Origin: a virus | Reading direction: 5' to 3' (one strand) | Length of the DNA stretch: 23,675 nt | IMG/VR virus record: IMGVR_UViG_3300027770_000257 | Coordinates: 1-23,675 of that record | Shown here: in pieces, positions 14,535 through 23,140 of the stretch | Position numbering within the stretch: the stretch's first letter is position 1 | Layout: every line of letters begins with the position of its first letter | The notes under the pieces: model-generated | Told to the model about the DNA's origin: nothing | Seen by the model: only the letters and a program-made list of their open reading frames with translations | Database searches by the model: none | Translations under genes and position numbers: made by a program

Positions 14535-16345
14535 TATAATCCTCTTTTACAATTAAAATATTTGGTTAAATTTGTTCTGTTTTCATCAATAAATATTTTA
14601 TTTTTTAATTGTGCATCTAAAAGAAGTTGTTTTATAACAGGGTCTCTGCCACCACCAATGTCTTTAAAAATATAATTTACTGGATCCCATTCTAGGCCCA
14701 GTTCTTTTATGGCATCTTTGCCTCTTGTAAATGTCCAAAATTCATAGAATAAGGCATTTGCCAATGCATTTTCTTTGCTGGATTCAGGCAATTTTTGAAA
14801 ATTAGCATCTGATCGTATTTTTTGTTCTGACACATCTGTAGTTTTATTTTTATTAATTGCATCATCTACCATAATTTCAGCTTGTCTTTTAGTTGGGACA
14901 GCATCTTTTATACTGTCAATTAAGGGTATGTCTAATTTTTTCTTTACTGCAGATTTTGGTGCTGTGCCTGCATCTGCTGGAACTGCTTGTTTTATATCTT
15001 GAAATATCTGGAACTTTTCATTATCTGTGGCTAATCTTGTTTTATTATTTTTATCTCTTATATAAAGATTGCCTTTGTTTTTAAAAATATCTAATTCACC
15101 ATTACCATCTTCTTGCAATATGTATGTTCTTCCTGTTGCTTCGTTTTTAGCAGTGTACATGGGTCTTTCATCTAACCCTAGTCTTAATTCTTTGTCTCTT
15201 AATGTATATGTTTTAGCTAGTTGTTCTATTTGCTTTGGTGTTAAATTATTTGCTGGTTCTCTAGTTTCTATATTTTTTATATTAATTCGATCTTTTATGT
15301 TCATTTCTTGAGACAATGCTGGCAATGTAGCGGCTAATCCTTGTGTGGTACCTTCGATCTCTATCTTATTTTGTGTTCTTTTAATTTTTACATAATCTCC
15401 CGAGTCTATGCCGGCCCTATCATTGTATATTCTACCAGCAGTATCTACATACGTTTCTATGCCTTCTATTATGGCTGATCCACCCTTGCCCACTCTTGGT
15501 GTAATATCATCTAGGCCCTCAGAATATCCTCTCTCGATCAATATACGTTTGGTATTTTCGTTTATGGTTTGCTTCAATGGCACCATGCCCTGTTTTTTCA
15601 TTTCGATATCTGTTAATGGTTTTTCTGTGGGATATTGTGTTGCTGCTATACTAGTTTCTACCTTGTCTAAATAATTGTGTCGGGTTATGCCATATCTTAC
15701 ACCCTCGAATGCTGCCCCAAACAAAAGACCTGCTCCTGCAGCCATGCCCACGTTGGTCAACATCTGTTCATAGGTTAATTCATCACCTCGTGCTTTATAT
15801 GCTGCACTTGCTAATGTGGGTTGTATCAGTGTTTCAATACCTGCACTGCTTAATGCAACTGCACCCGACCTATATAAAAATGTTTTTAATGCACTTTGTG
15901 CTATGACCTTGTTTATGCCCAGCACTGGTAAAAAATTTGTAGGATCAAATAATCCTGCAGCGATTCCACCCAACACAGAAGGCACAGTAATTTCATCTCC
16001 CACTATCCTTTGATACTCATCTATGTTTGCATAATGATCCTGCATGACATTGTAACTTTTATAGGTCATGCCTGGATACCACGACATTTTGGGCCTACGA
16101 CCCGGCAACTCATTAAATGTTTTTTCATCAATTTCTTGCTCATCGCTGAAAAATTTTGCCCCCCATGCTGTAGCAGTGTCGCTTGCATAACTTATGGTAT
16201 TTTCGGTTAATCCAGATTTGAAACCTTGTCCAAATTTTTCTGTAAATCCATATGGTCTAAGCGCTGCATCTTTTTGTTCGTACACACGCAACGATGTGGG
16301 TTCTATAGGATTTTCTTGTTGTAGTTGTAGATCTATATCAGCCAT
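14534..16345 (-). CDS. gp16-like internal virion protein, N-terminal part (603 aa)
   Basis: Located between gp15-like and the 937-aa ORF. Residues 1-120 are polar, with motifs such as PGRRPKMSWYPGM. Hydrophobic glycine/alanine-rich stretches at 121-150 (VPSVLGGIAAGLFDPTNFLP) and about 195-215 (MLTNVGMAAGAGLLFGAAF) may enter the membrane during ejection. The remainder is charged. T7 gp16 begins with a lytic transglycosylase; no ES-type catalytic motif of that family is evident here, so peptidoglycan cutting may be absent or done by another protein. It starts one base after the gp15-like stop, with AAAGGA as ribosome-binding site, and ends in TAATG with the next ORF. Confidence 0.7.
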   Translation of the reverse strand: MADIDLQLQQENPIEPTSLRVYEQKDAALRPYGFTEKFGQGFKSGLTENTISYASDTATAWGAKFFSDEQEIDEKTFNELPGRRPKMSWYPGMTYKSYNVMQDHYANIDEYQRIVGDEITVPSVLGGIAAGLFDPTNFLPVLGINKVIAQSALKTFLYRSGAVALSSAGIETLIQPTLASAAYKARGDELTYEQMLTNVGMAAGAGLLFGAAFEGVRYGITRHNYLDKVETSIAATQYPTEKPLTDIEMKKQGMVPLKQTINENTKRILIERGYSEGLDDITPRVGKGGSAIIEGIETYVDTAGRIYNDRAGIDSGDYVKIKRTQNKIEIEGTTQGLAATLPALSQEMNIKDRINIKNIETREPANNLTPKQIEQLAKTYTLRDKELRLGLDERPMYTAKNEATGRTYILQEDGNGELDIFKNKGNLYIRDKNNKTRLATDNEKFQIFQDIKQAVPADAGTAPKSAVKKKLDIPLIDSIKDAVPTKRQAEIMVDDAINKNKTTDVSEQKIRSDANFQKLPESSKENALANALFYEFWTFTRGKDAIKELGLEWDPVNYIFKDIGGGRDPVIKQLLLDAQLKNKIFIDENRTNLTKYFNCKRGL

Positions 16346-16346
16346 G

Positions 16347-19190
16347 TTATGATCCTTTTCTAGCTAGGTCAGTGATTACCTGTAGCGGAGACATCCTTGT
16401 TGGAGCCATGCCCTTGGATTGTTGTTTAGATAACGTATCAAAATTTGTTGTATATTCTGACAACAGTGCTTGTCTTTTTTTGCTATCTGTCGACAGTTCT
16501 TTAAGGTATGGCACGTTGTTGCCTAACCACAATAGGTCATTTTCTTCTAATTTATTTTCTTTGGCCTTGACACTGATTGCCAATGCAATTTCTGTTTTTT
16601 TATTATCTTTTCCAACCAGCAAGGGTGTGACCCAATCATAATAATTATATTCACGTTCTCCCTTGGCATTTTCCTTGGTGCCTATTTTGTCAATAAAATG
16701 TTTCTGTAGATCTCTTCCGTATTTTTCAGTATCATAAAATTTTACTCCCAGTCCTTTATAGATGTCGGCTCCTTTAAATCCATTAGAAAAATTGCCTGTG
16801 AATTCCCATGTGCCTTCTCTGTCTTTGAGTGGTGGTTGTAATCGTGAATCAGATTTAACTCCAATCAATGCAGGTGCAAATATTAAACTTTTTTCATCGC
16901 TGGGTAGTTTTGCACGAAAAGTGTAATCCTGTGTTATATCTCCCCTCTTATTTTTTAACAGTGCATGTTCTTGTGTGTAGGTAAAATACATACTATTTTT
17001 ATTTTTTAATAGATCAGAATATGTTTCTCCTGGACCAGGCACGATATTATATCTGTGTGGATTCTTGATCATGTCCTCTAGTTCTTTTTGTATGTCCGAT
17101 GACAGGTCTACTCCATTTTTCATGGTATGATTTTTTGGCATCAACATGTCCGTGCCATTGACTGTTATTGTGGCATTGGTATCTTTAATAAATTTTTCTG
17201 CTGCATCTGTGGCTGCACTGATACTGGCTCTACCAGCACGATTTTTAATATAGATGTTTTCGTAACTATCAAACATGGCCTGGCCATACGGTGTTGATAG
17301 ATTTACAGTGTCACCAAATTTATTTCTAAATTCTGCTCTTAATTCTTGAAATTCTTTTCTCCATTTATCACCATTGGGGTCTTCTGTTCCTCTGGATTCT
17401 AGAGCAATAATATTTTCTTTTCTTTTTAAATATGCGGATGCCAATTGATTAAATGCGGGCTCATCTCGAGATAATTTTAAAGCATGTAGATGTAATAAAG
17501 TGGCCTCACCCTCGGTTTTTGCACCTTTTAATTTGTCTATGCCAGCTGATATGTATCTGCTGTAGTATTCCTGTTGTCTACCGCTGCCTTGTTCCATTTT
17601 GGTTGAAAGATCTTGGACCGAAGTAGAGCCTTTTAATAAATCATATTCTATAGTCCCCTGCAGGCTGTCCACTTTTGAATAAGCCAGTGGAGAATTGGTA
17701 TTATTTTGCACTGCCCTATCAAATTTTCTATTGCCTTCTGCTGTGGAAACATCTATGCCCGATGGAAAATATAACGGTCCTGCATTGTTTTTAAACCATT
17801 CTCTTTCAGTACCTTCTAATTTGGCTTTTTGCCTGGCCGCAATTATGTCTGGCACTTCTTTTTCAGCTAGAACTGCCGCAGCCAATAATAGATTTTTTTT
17901 GGCTGGATTGGTCTCTGCCAGTGCTGCTGCTTTTTGTTCATTAATTTTATCTATGACTGTGCCCATTTGTTCAAAACCTATAGTTTTAGCAGTGTGAGTA
18001 TACTGTGCTGCCAGCACATGCGATTCATAATCAAATCTCATTTTGGCTATTTCTTTTGTGTCCATACCCAATGCTCTGTATTCTATCTCATTGAAAGGCA
18101 GAATGGTAAGTTTTAAATTACCGTTCTCATCAGCAACATAAGTTAAACTTTTAAGATTTAATTTATTAGTTTCATCTGCTGTTGATTTAGCACCCGCGAT
18201 CAATCCAGCGTTTTGATTAACACGCTCTTTGTCATAGTGATCTAATATTTGTTTATAATGCTTGGCTTCTCTTAATGTAATTTCTTTTCCACCCGGGATG
18301 AGATCCCCAAAGTCTTCTCCAAATTTACCAAATGTGTACAAACCACTTTCAACATCTTTTCTTAATTTTTGTGATGCAGCAGGATCGTTGGCTGTTTGTT
18401 TGTCTTGATATCCTATTATAGAAGCAAATAGTTGTTGTCTTGCTTGATCATTAATTTTGTAAATTTCTTTAGGATGCAATCCCAATTCATTCAATGCAAG
18501 AGTGTTTCTTTGCATTTTTGCCATGGCCTCTGATAATGCCTCACCATCGGCATTGTCTCCAGCATAATTTAATAATTTGCCAACCTCTGCAGCTAGCTTA
18601 GCTTGATCGTTTTCTATTGTTAAAAGACTATCTTGATAAGAATTTATTTGTACATTTTTAGAAATGTTAACTTCATGATGTAATTTTTTTTGATCAAACT
18701 GTAAACTTATATCAGCCATTAAACTAGAAGGTACACCATCTAATAATAATTCTTTAATTTTTTCTGATTCTTGTTTAAAAGCATTTAAATCGTTTGGTCT
18801 TTTATAAAATAATTCTTCTAATTTAATATCTCCTTCTGATTTTTTCTTTATGCTGTAGGCAAGAGTTGCACCTTTTTGATAAGCCTGTGCGCTCTTACTG
18901 AATGCAGATTCACCACCTAGGTATTGTGTATTTCCTTCACTGATAATTTTTTGTTGTTCAAGATATCCTTTAGCAGCAGCATTTTTTACAGATTCTTCAT
19001 CTGCCACTTTATTAAATTCTGCAGCAAGTGTTTTTACAATGCCCGCTGTGCTTTCACCTGATTGATATGGTATGGTAAAATTATTTGATGGTGTGATATT
19101 TCCACCTTCATATGTGGGTATGGTTACTTTTCTTCCACCTTCAATGGGTACTATCTTTTGTTCTGGTGGTACTTCTGGTATTGTTGCCAT
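16347..19190 (-). CDS. gp15-like internal virion protein (internal core protein C)
   Basis: 947 residues (T7 gp15 is 747), mostly charged alpha-helical sequence with lysine/glutamate periodicity typical of gp15-like core proteins. The N-terminus is a proline-rich beta-leaning segment (IPEVPPEQKIVPIEGG), followed by long helices (about 60-330). It forms part of the internal core stacked above the portal and is ejected with gp14 and gp16-like proteins; this role is taken from the T7 family and from gene order. The start overlaps the gp14-like stop as TAATG, with an AAGGAG site about 10 bases upstream. Little direct motif evidence is available for this fast-evolving family. Confidence 0.75.
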   Translation of the reverse strand: MATIPEVPPEQKIVPIEGGRKVTIPTYEGGNITPSNNFTIPYQSGESTAGIVKTLAAEFNKVADEESVKNAAAKGYLEQQKIISEGNTQYLGGESAFSKSAQAYQKGATLAYSIKKKSEGDIKLEELFYKRPNDLNAFKQESEKIKELLLDGVPSSLMADISLQFDQKKLHHEVNISKNVQINSYQDSLLTIENDQAKLAAEVGKLLNYAGDNADGEALSEAMAKMQRNTLALNELGLHPKEIYKINDQARQQLFASIIGYQDKQTANDPAASQKLRKDVESGLYTFGKFGEDFGDLIPGGKEITLREAKHYKQILDHYDKERVNQNAGLIAGAKSTADETNKLNLKSLTYVADENGNLKLTILPFNEIEYRALGMDTKEIAKMRFDYESHVLAAQYTHTAKTIGFEQMGTVIDKINEQKAAALAETNPAKKNLLLAAAVLAEKEVPDIIAARQKAKLEGTEREWFKNNAGPLYFPSGIDVSTAEGNRKFDRAVQNNTNSPLAYSKVDSLQGTIEYDLLKGSTSVQDLSTKMEQGSGRQQEYYSRYISAGIDKLKGAKTEGEATLLHLHALKLSRDEPAFNQLASAYLKRKENIIALESRGTEDPNGDKWRKEFQELRAEFRNKFGDTVNLSTPYGQAMFDSYENIYIKNRAGRASISAATDAAEKFIKDTNATITVNGTDMLMPKNHTMKNGVDLSSDIQKELEDMIKNPHRYNIVPGPGETYSDLLKNKNSMYFTYTQEHALLKNKRGDITQDYTFRAKLPSDEKSLIFAPALIGVKSDSRLQPPLKDREGTWEFTGNFSNGFKGADIYKGLGVKFYDTEKYGRDLQKHFIDKIGTKENAKGEREYNYYDWVTPLLVGKDNKKTEIALAISVKAKENKLEENDLLWLGNNVPYLKELSTDSKKRQALLSEYTTNFDTLSKQQSKGMAPTRMSPLQVITDLARKGS

Positions 19191-19891
19191 TAAAATGTTT
19201 CTCCTTGTCCCATGGGTATAGGATTAAATTGTGATAATAAAGATGGTTTAGTTTTAGGTGGAATATATCCTTCTAATCCTCTTCCCGCTAGTGTGGCTGC
19301 TGCATTTACAACACCACCCAATACTGCTGTGTTTGATTCGGCTCTTAATGATTCTGCAGTTAATGATTTTGAATACAATCCCGATGCTGTGTTAAAATCA
19401 TCAATAAATTGTGATTCTGCAAATTTTGCTGATGTTTGTTCTAATATATCTGTAGGTGTACCTTCTATGGTCACACCAGTTATACCATATAATGCTCTTT
19501 GTTTTCCAACTGCTTGTACCAGTTGTCTTTGTCTTTGAATTTTTCTTAATGCTGATGCTTCCATGTCAACTTTTGTAGAATAATCTACCATGTTAGCTCT
19601 CCCTTTTAGTAGATTTGCATTTAATACTCCACTGTATATTTGTCCGGCAGCTCCAATGATGGGTGCTGCAAATTTAGCATAACTGCCTAATGTGCTGAAC
19701 ATGCCAGATAAATTAAATCCTGAAGATACCGCATAATCAGTATACATTGCCGCACCGGCTTCTGCCGCTGTTGCTGTGCTTGCAGTGGTTGCGGCTGCTG
19801 TGCTGGAAGCAAATAAAGAAGAACCACCAGTAGCATATGCTGCTGCAGCTATCACTGCTATTTTTGCTAGATCACGTGTTGGTGCGCACAT
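19190..19891 (-). CDS. gp14-like internal virion protein (internal core protein B)
   Basis: 233 residues (T7 gp14 is 196). An alanine-rich hydrophobic N-terminal region (AKIAVIAAAAYATGG, about 10-24) precedes a second glycine/alanine hydrophobic patch (FAAPIIGAAGQIYSGVL, about 74-90). A long arginine/glutamine-rich helix follows (ALRKIQRQRQLVQAVGKQRALYG). This pattern and the segment GVTIEGTPTDILEQ are characteristic of podoviral internal protein B. It is thought to form the outer-membrane end of the ejection channel. The ATG follows the gp13-like stop by one base, with an AGAGGAAA leader. Confidence 0.82.
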   Translation of the reverse strand: MCAPTRDLAKIAVIAAAAYATGGSSLFASSTAAATTASTATAAEAGAAMYTDYAVSSGFNLSGMFSTLGSYAKFAAPIIGAAGQIYSGVLNANLLKGRANMVDYSTKVDMEASALRKIQRQRQLVQAVGKQRALYGITGVTIEGTPTDILEQTSAKFAESQFIDDFNTASGLYSKSLTAESLRAESNTAVLGGVVNAAATLAGRGLEGYIPPKTKPSLLSQFNPIPMGQGETF

Positions 19892-19892
19892 T

Positions 19893-20363
19893 TTAAGTTC
19901 GTTTCCTCTCGACTAATAAAATTTCTTCTGCACCTACATGATAGGATGCAAATGGATAAAATTTTAACATATTTAGCCACTTCACGCTGTCTTGATGCTT
20001 CTTCCATACCTGCACTACATGTCTCTTGTAGGGATATGTTCGCATGCTGTTTTCTATAAAATGATTGCTGCCTGAGGTAATTTTTTTAAAAAAGTCTTTT
20101 ACCATGGGAGTGCCAAAGAACCAATACCAACATTCAAAGTCAGTGAGCTGATGACCTGCTGCCAAGACCGGTGTGCCTTGATAGGTGGCAGTGATGCCTC
20201 GCATCCTATCAAAATATTTTAAAAGTGAATGTTTGGTAAATCCCATCAACATAATTTCCATTTGATCCCAATGTCGCATGTTATTCACAACATACTCATA
20301 ATGATCATAATTTAGATCATGTGTCTTGAGATTATCCAGCTTCCTGTAGTTTTCCTGTGCCAA
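19893..20363 (-). CDS. gp13-like protein (T7 gp13/GNAT-like fold), TTG start
   Basis: 156 residues between tail tubular B and gp14-like, matching the T7 gp13 position and pattern. An N-terminal helix YEYVVNNMRHWDQMEIML is followed by LAAGHQL...ECWYWFFGT and a C-terminal VKWLNMLKFYPF segment, the same order as in acetyltransferase-like gp13 proteins. In T7, gp13 is needed for virion morphogenesis. The reading frame overlaps the tail tubular B gene by 32 bases. The start shown is TTG with only a weak upstream site. The first in-frame ATG is residue 28, which would delete part of the conserved helix region, so TTG or another near-cognate start is preferred but unproven. Confidence 0.78.
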   Translation of the reverse strand: MAQENYRKLDNLKTHDLNYDHYEYVVNNMRHWDQMEIMLMGFTKHSLLKYFDRMRGITATYQGTPVLAAGHQLTDFECWYWFFGTPMVKDFFKKITSGSNHFIENSMRTYPYKRHVVQVWKKHQDSVKWLNMLKFYPFASYHVGAEEILLVERKRT

Positions 20364-22437
20364 ATTTAATCTCAGTTGTTAAACTTAATATGGTTAATGG
20401 TAGTGCTTCTGTGTTTGTTATAGTTACCTGTGGGGTTCTTGACCAGCCACTTAAACGAATTCTCTTTTGTCCTGTGAATGCCGTGATGTCTTGATTCAAT
20501 AGATCGGCACCAAATTCTCTGAACACCACAGGAAATCCATCCACGTTGCAAGATTTACTTTCAAAAAATTGTATTTCACACATGATTTTCCTAACACGTT
20601 CTCCCAGTGTGCTTAGGTTGGCTGCTGATATCTGCACCGGCAGTGTTTTCAGTGTGCTGGTGTAGGCATAACCTATCTGTGTGGATGCACTGGTCCTGGT
20701 CAGTGTAAAATTTCCTGTTGCGGCAACAGTGACATCTGGATGTTTCAATCCATCTGCGATCACTTGCACGGTCTTGCTTTCCAATCCCTGCGCACCTGTA
20801 AAACTTGAGCCAGATGAAGCAGAGGTATGGTAACCATCTAGATACACATCATCTTCCGATAATCGTTCTAAGAATACTCCCGCGTTCTGTGAGCTGCCAT
20901 CGTTGTCATATCTTTTAACCAGCGCATAAAGTTTATCATCTACTACACCGATGTCCTTGAAAAATCCATTCGTGGTCCATTTCATCCAACCCACCACAGA
21001 ATATTCTGTGTTGATACCCAGCACACCTATGGTGCCATCTGAGTTGATAACAAACACAAAGTTGTTGTTGATGTTGTCATAATTTTTAAGATATGCTCCC
21101 TGTGTGGCACCACTCAATATGTCGTGATGCACCAATGAATAGTTTTTGGCCGAATAGGCATCCGTGTTGAAGTTATAGACAAATGCTCGCAATTGCTTGC
21201 CACCCTTTTGCACAAACAACACCTCGTTGTCCACGACCTTAGGTTCTGTTTTGCCCGAGCCAATACCATATCTTGTCTGCTCTCGAATGATGATGTTGGT
21301 AGGTGTGACCGGTTCTCCCGACATGTCAAACTCACCATCTGATGTAAAAAGGAATAAGCTCTGTTGGCTCACCATGTGTCTTATGATGTTTAATTTGTTG
21401 CTGGCCACGGTGAATTGCAAGGCAGCATCATCTGTGACTTCACCTGTTATGGTTGTGGTCGCACCCACTGTGGTGACTAATTTTGTGTAAGGTTCAAAAT
21501 TAAAAAAATCTCCCGACTGTGATCCAAACATGGTTTGTGGTTTGTCTCTGGTACCACCAAATATCAATCTGTTTTGATGGAAAGAAACTGTTCGCGGATA
21601 GCCCCCACCCAGTGTTGCGGGTAGATTACTGAATGCTGTTATCTCCCATTCGTTGCCATTGGCTGCTTCTAGATCCACAAGGTCATATATCACCGTGCCA
21701 TTTACCACAGTGGCACTGGAATAAGAATCTATTTTTACCATGCCCCCGTTGAGAGTGACATACATGCCGGTATGACCATCTGGAAAACTGGCATTGACCC
21801 AGCGATATGTTCCACCTGCTAGTGTTAGAGTGATCGATCCTGTCTTGGCCGAAGCTGTCAAGGTTGCATCAAAATCAAAATTGGTCATGGGATAGTGATC
21901 AAATTCTAGATATCCTGCTGTCCAATCTGTGGTAGCACTGCCTCGAATTAATGTTATGGGTCGTAGGTCTGGATGAACAAATATCATCACATCAAAGCTC
22001 TGTGTGAATCTCACATCATCAATTATGTCTGTCGTGATGGGAAATATATTGCCACCCGATCCGTTTGTGATCACGGCAATCCTCACATCATTGTAAAAAA
22101 TATGCATCTTGGCCTCAGTTGCGGCCACGGTGTCTTTGGGTTCTAATATGATCACATATTCTTGTGCATCTGAAAATTGGAAAGGCAATATCCTGCTCTT
22201 GTCATGGAATCCGTTTGTGGTCAACACAGTGCTGCCATCTGGTGTGGTGGATGTGTCTGGATTGGCTGATATGAATTTAAAACCTTTTCTCTTGGTCACA
22301 CCACCCTGTGGTAAACACATGAAGTTTTCGCAAGTTTCTACTCCAGCCTTGTAGATGGGTGTCTCACCTCTGCCAAACAAGTATGGTCCTACCTGTCCCT
22401 GGGTGAAGTTATTTTGTGTAAACTTCCTTGTGGCCAT
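20332..22437 (-). CDS. Tail tubular protein B (T7 gp12-like nozzle)
   Basis: 701 residues (T7 gp12 is 794). The N-terminal signature FTQGQVGPYLFGRGETPIYK, followed by a GVETCENFMCLPQGGVTKRKG stretch split by the usual short loop (about 10-50), is diagnostic of the gp12 nozzle family. A beta-propeller-like body contains SFHQNRLIFGGTRDKPQTMFGSQ (about 285-307), the recurrent motif of these proteins. It forms the tail nozzle that closes the tube and contacts fibres. The start overlaps the stop of tail tubular A as TAATG. The end overlaps the gp13-like gene by 32 bases. Confidence 0.93.
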   Translation of the reverse strand: MATRKFTQNNFTQGQVGPYLFGRGETPIYKAGVETCENFMCLPQGGVTKRKGFKFISANPDTSTTPDGSTVLTTNGFHDKSRILPFQFSDAQEYVIILEPKDTVAATEAKMHIFYNDVRIAVITNGSGGNIFPITTDIIDDVRFTQSFDVMIFVHPDLRPITLIRGSATTDWTAGYLEFDHYPMTNFDFDATLTASAKTGSITLTLAGGTYRWVNASFPDGHTGMYVTLNGGMVKIDSYSSATVVNGTVIYDLVDLEAANGNEWEITAFSNLPATLGGGYPRTVSFHQNRLIFGGTRDKPQTMFGSQSGDFFNFEPYTKLVTTVGATTTITGEVTDDAALQFTVASNKLNIIRHMVSQQSLFLFTSDGEFDMSGEPVTPTNIIIREQTRYGIGSGKTEPKVVDNEVLFVQKGGKQLRAFVYNFNTDAYSAKNYSLVHHDILSGATQGAYLKNYDNINNNFVFVINSDGTIGVLGINTEYSVVGWMKWTTNGFFKDIGVVDDKLYALVKRYDNDGSSQNAGVFLERLSEDDVYLDGYHTSASSGSSFTGAQGLESKTVQVIADGLKHPDVTVAATGNFTLTRTSASTQIGYAYTSTLKTLPVQISAANLSTLGERVRKIMCEIQFFESKSCNVDGFPVVFREFGADLLNQDITAFTGQKRIRLSGWSRTPQVTITNTEALPLTILSLTTEIKFGTGKLQEAG

Positions 22438-23057
22438 TAGTTTTTATGTCGCAATGTTCCTGAAGACAACGGATCTGCACCAAGATGGGCCTCTATCAAT
22501 CTGCCCAGTGGCATGATGTTGTGTGGAGGTTGTTCTTGGCCATCCGCGATCCTTGCGGCCCTTAGTTTGATGTTAAAATCATTTAATAATCTGTCTGAAA
22601 GAGTGCCAATGCCCGTGATGGCTTCATTGATCTCATAGGCCATTTTTGCCACCAATGCTTCTATAAAGAAAACGGGAAAATATTGTTCTTCCATGTCTTC
22701 CACAAATTCTAAAAACACTGTGTCTTCGTTGGAATAAATTTTTTGTCCTTCCACTGAATAATCTGTCACTGTTTCTCCCTGGCTGTCAAATATACCTTTA
22801 ATTTTTATCACATCTCCCGGGATTGAATGTGCCCTGGTGTAGGATAGATCCACTGGTGTTTCAGCCAGCAAGTTTAATTCTGTTTTTTTGTTTGCAAAGT
22901 TCCAAAATGTGTAATAGAGCAGACCTTTTTTAACCATGTCATACATGGCACTGCATATGTTGGCTTCGTGTGATCCTTCGGTAAATGATGCAATTGTGGT
23001 GGCACCGCACTTGATTAAAGACTTATTTGATATGGAAATACTTGTTTCTACACTCAT
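22437..23057 (-). CDS. Tail tubular protein A (T7 gp11-like adaptor)
   Basis: 206 residues (T7 gp11 is 196), an all-helical adaptor ring between portal and nozzle. Typical features are the N-terminal ISNKSLIKCGATTIASF segment and the sequence ANICSAMYDMVKKGLLYYTFWNFA (about 32-56), which is the family hallmark, and the C-terminal helices FFIEALVAKMAYEINEAI and LNDFNIKLRAARIADGQEQ. It is preceded by the leader ATAAACGAAAGGAA, shared with the 60-aa gene near 3567, and by the terminator that follows the capsid gene. Confidence 0.93.
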   Translation of the reverse strand: MSVETSISISNKSLIKCGATTIASFTEGSHEANICSAMYDMVKKGLLYYTFWNFANKKTELNLLAETPVDLSYTRAHSIPGDVIKIKGIFDSQGETVTDYSVEGQKIYSNEDTVFLEFVEDMEEQYFPVFFIEALVAKMAYEINEAITGIGTLSDRLLNDFNIKLRAARIADGQEQPPHNIMPLGRLIEAHLGADPLSSGTLRHKN

Positions 23058-23086
23058 GGGATTCCTTTCGTTTATTTAGCAATCAT

Positions 23087-23120
23087 AAAAAAAGACAGGC
23101 CCCCTTTCAGAGGCCTGCCT
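23087..23120 (-). terminator. Rho-independent terminator after the major capsid gene
   Basis: On the minus strand AGGCAGGCC (23120-23112) pairs with GGCCTGTCT (23101-23093), 8 of 9 positions, around a 10-nt loop. Seven Ts follow (23093-23087; the stem's last base starts the run). It sits 20 bases after the capsid stop and before tail tubular A, the same place as the T7 late terminator after gene 10. It probably gives high capsid mRNA with partial read-through. Confidence 0.85.
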
Positions 23121-23140
23121 TGGAACTGAATAATTAAAAA

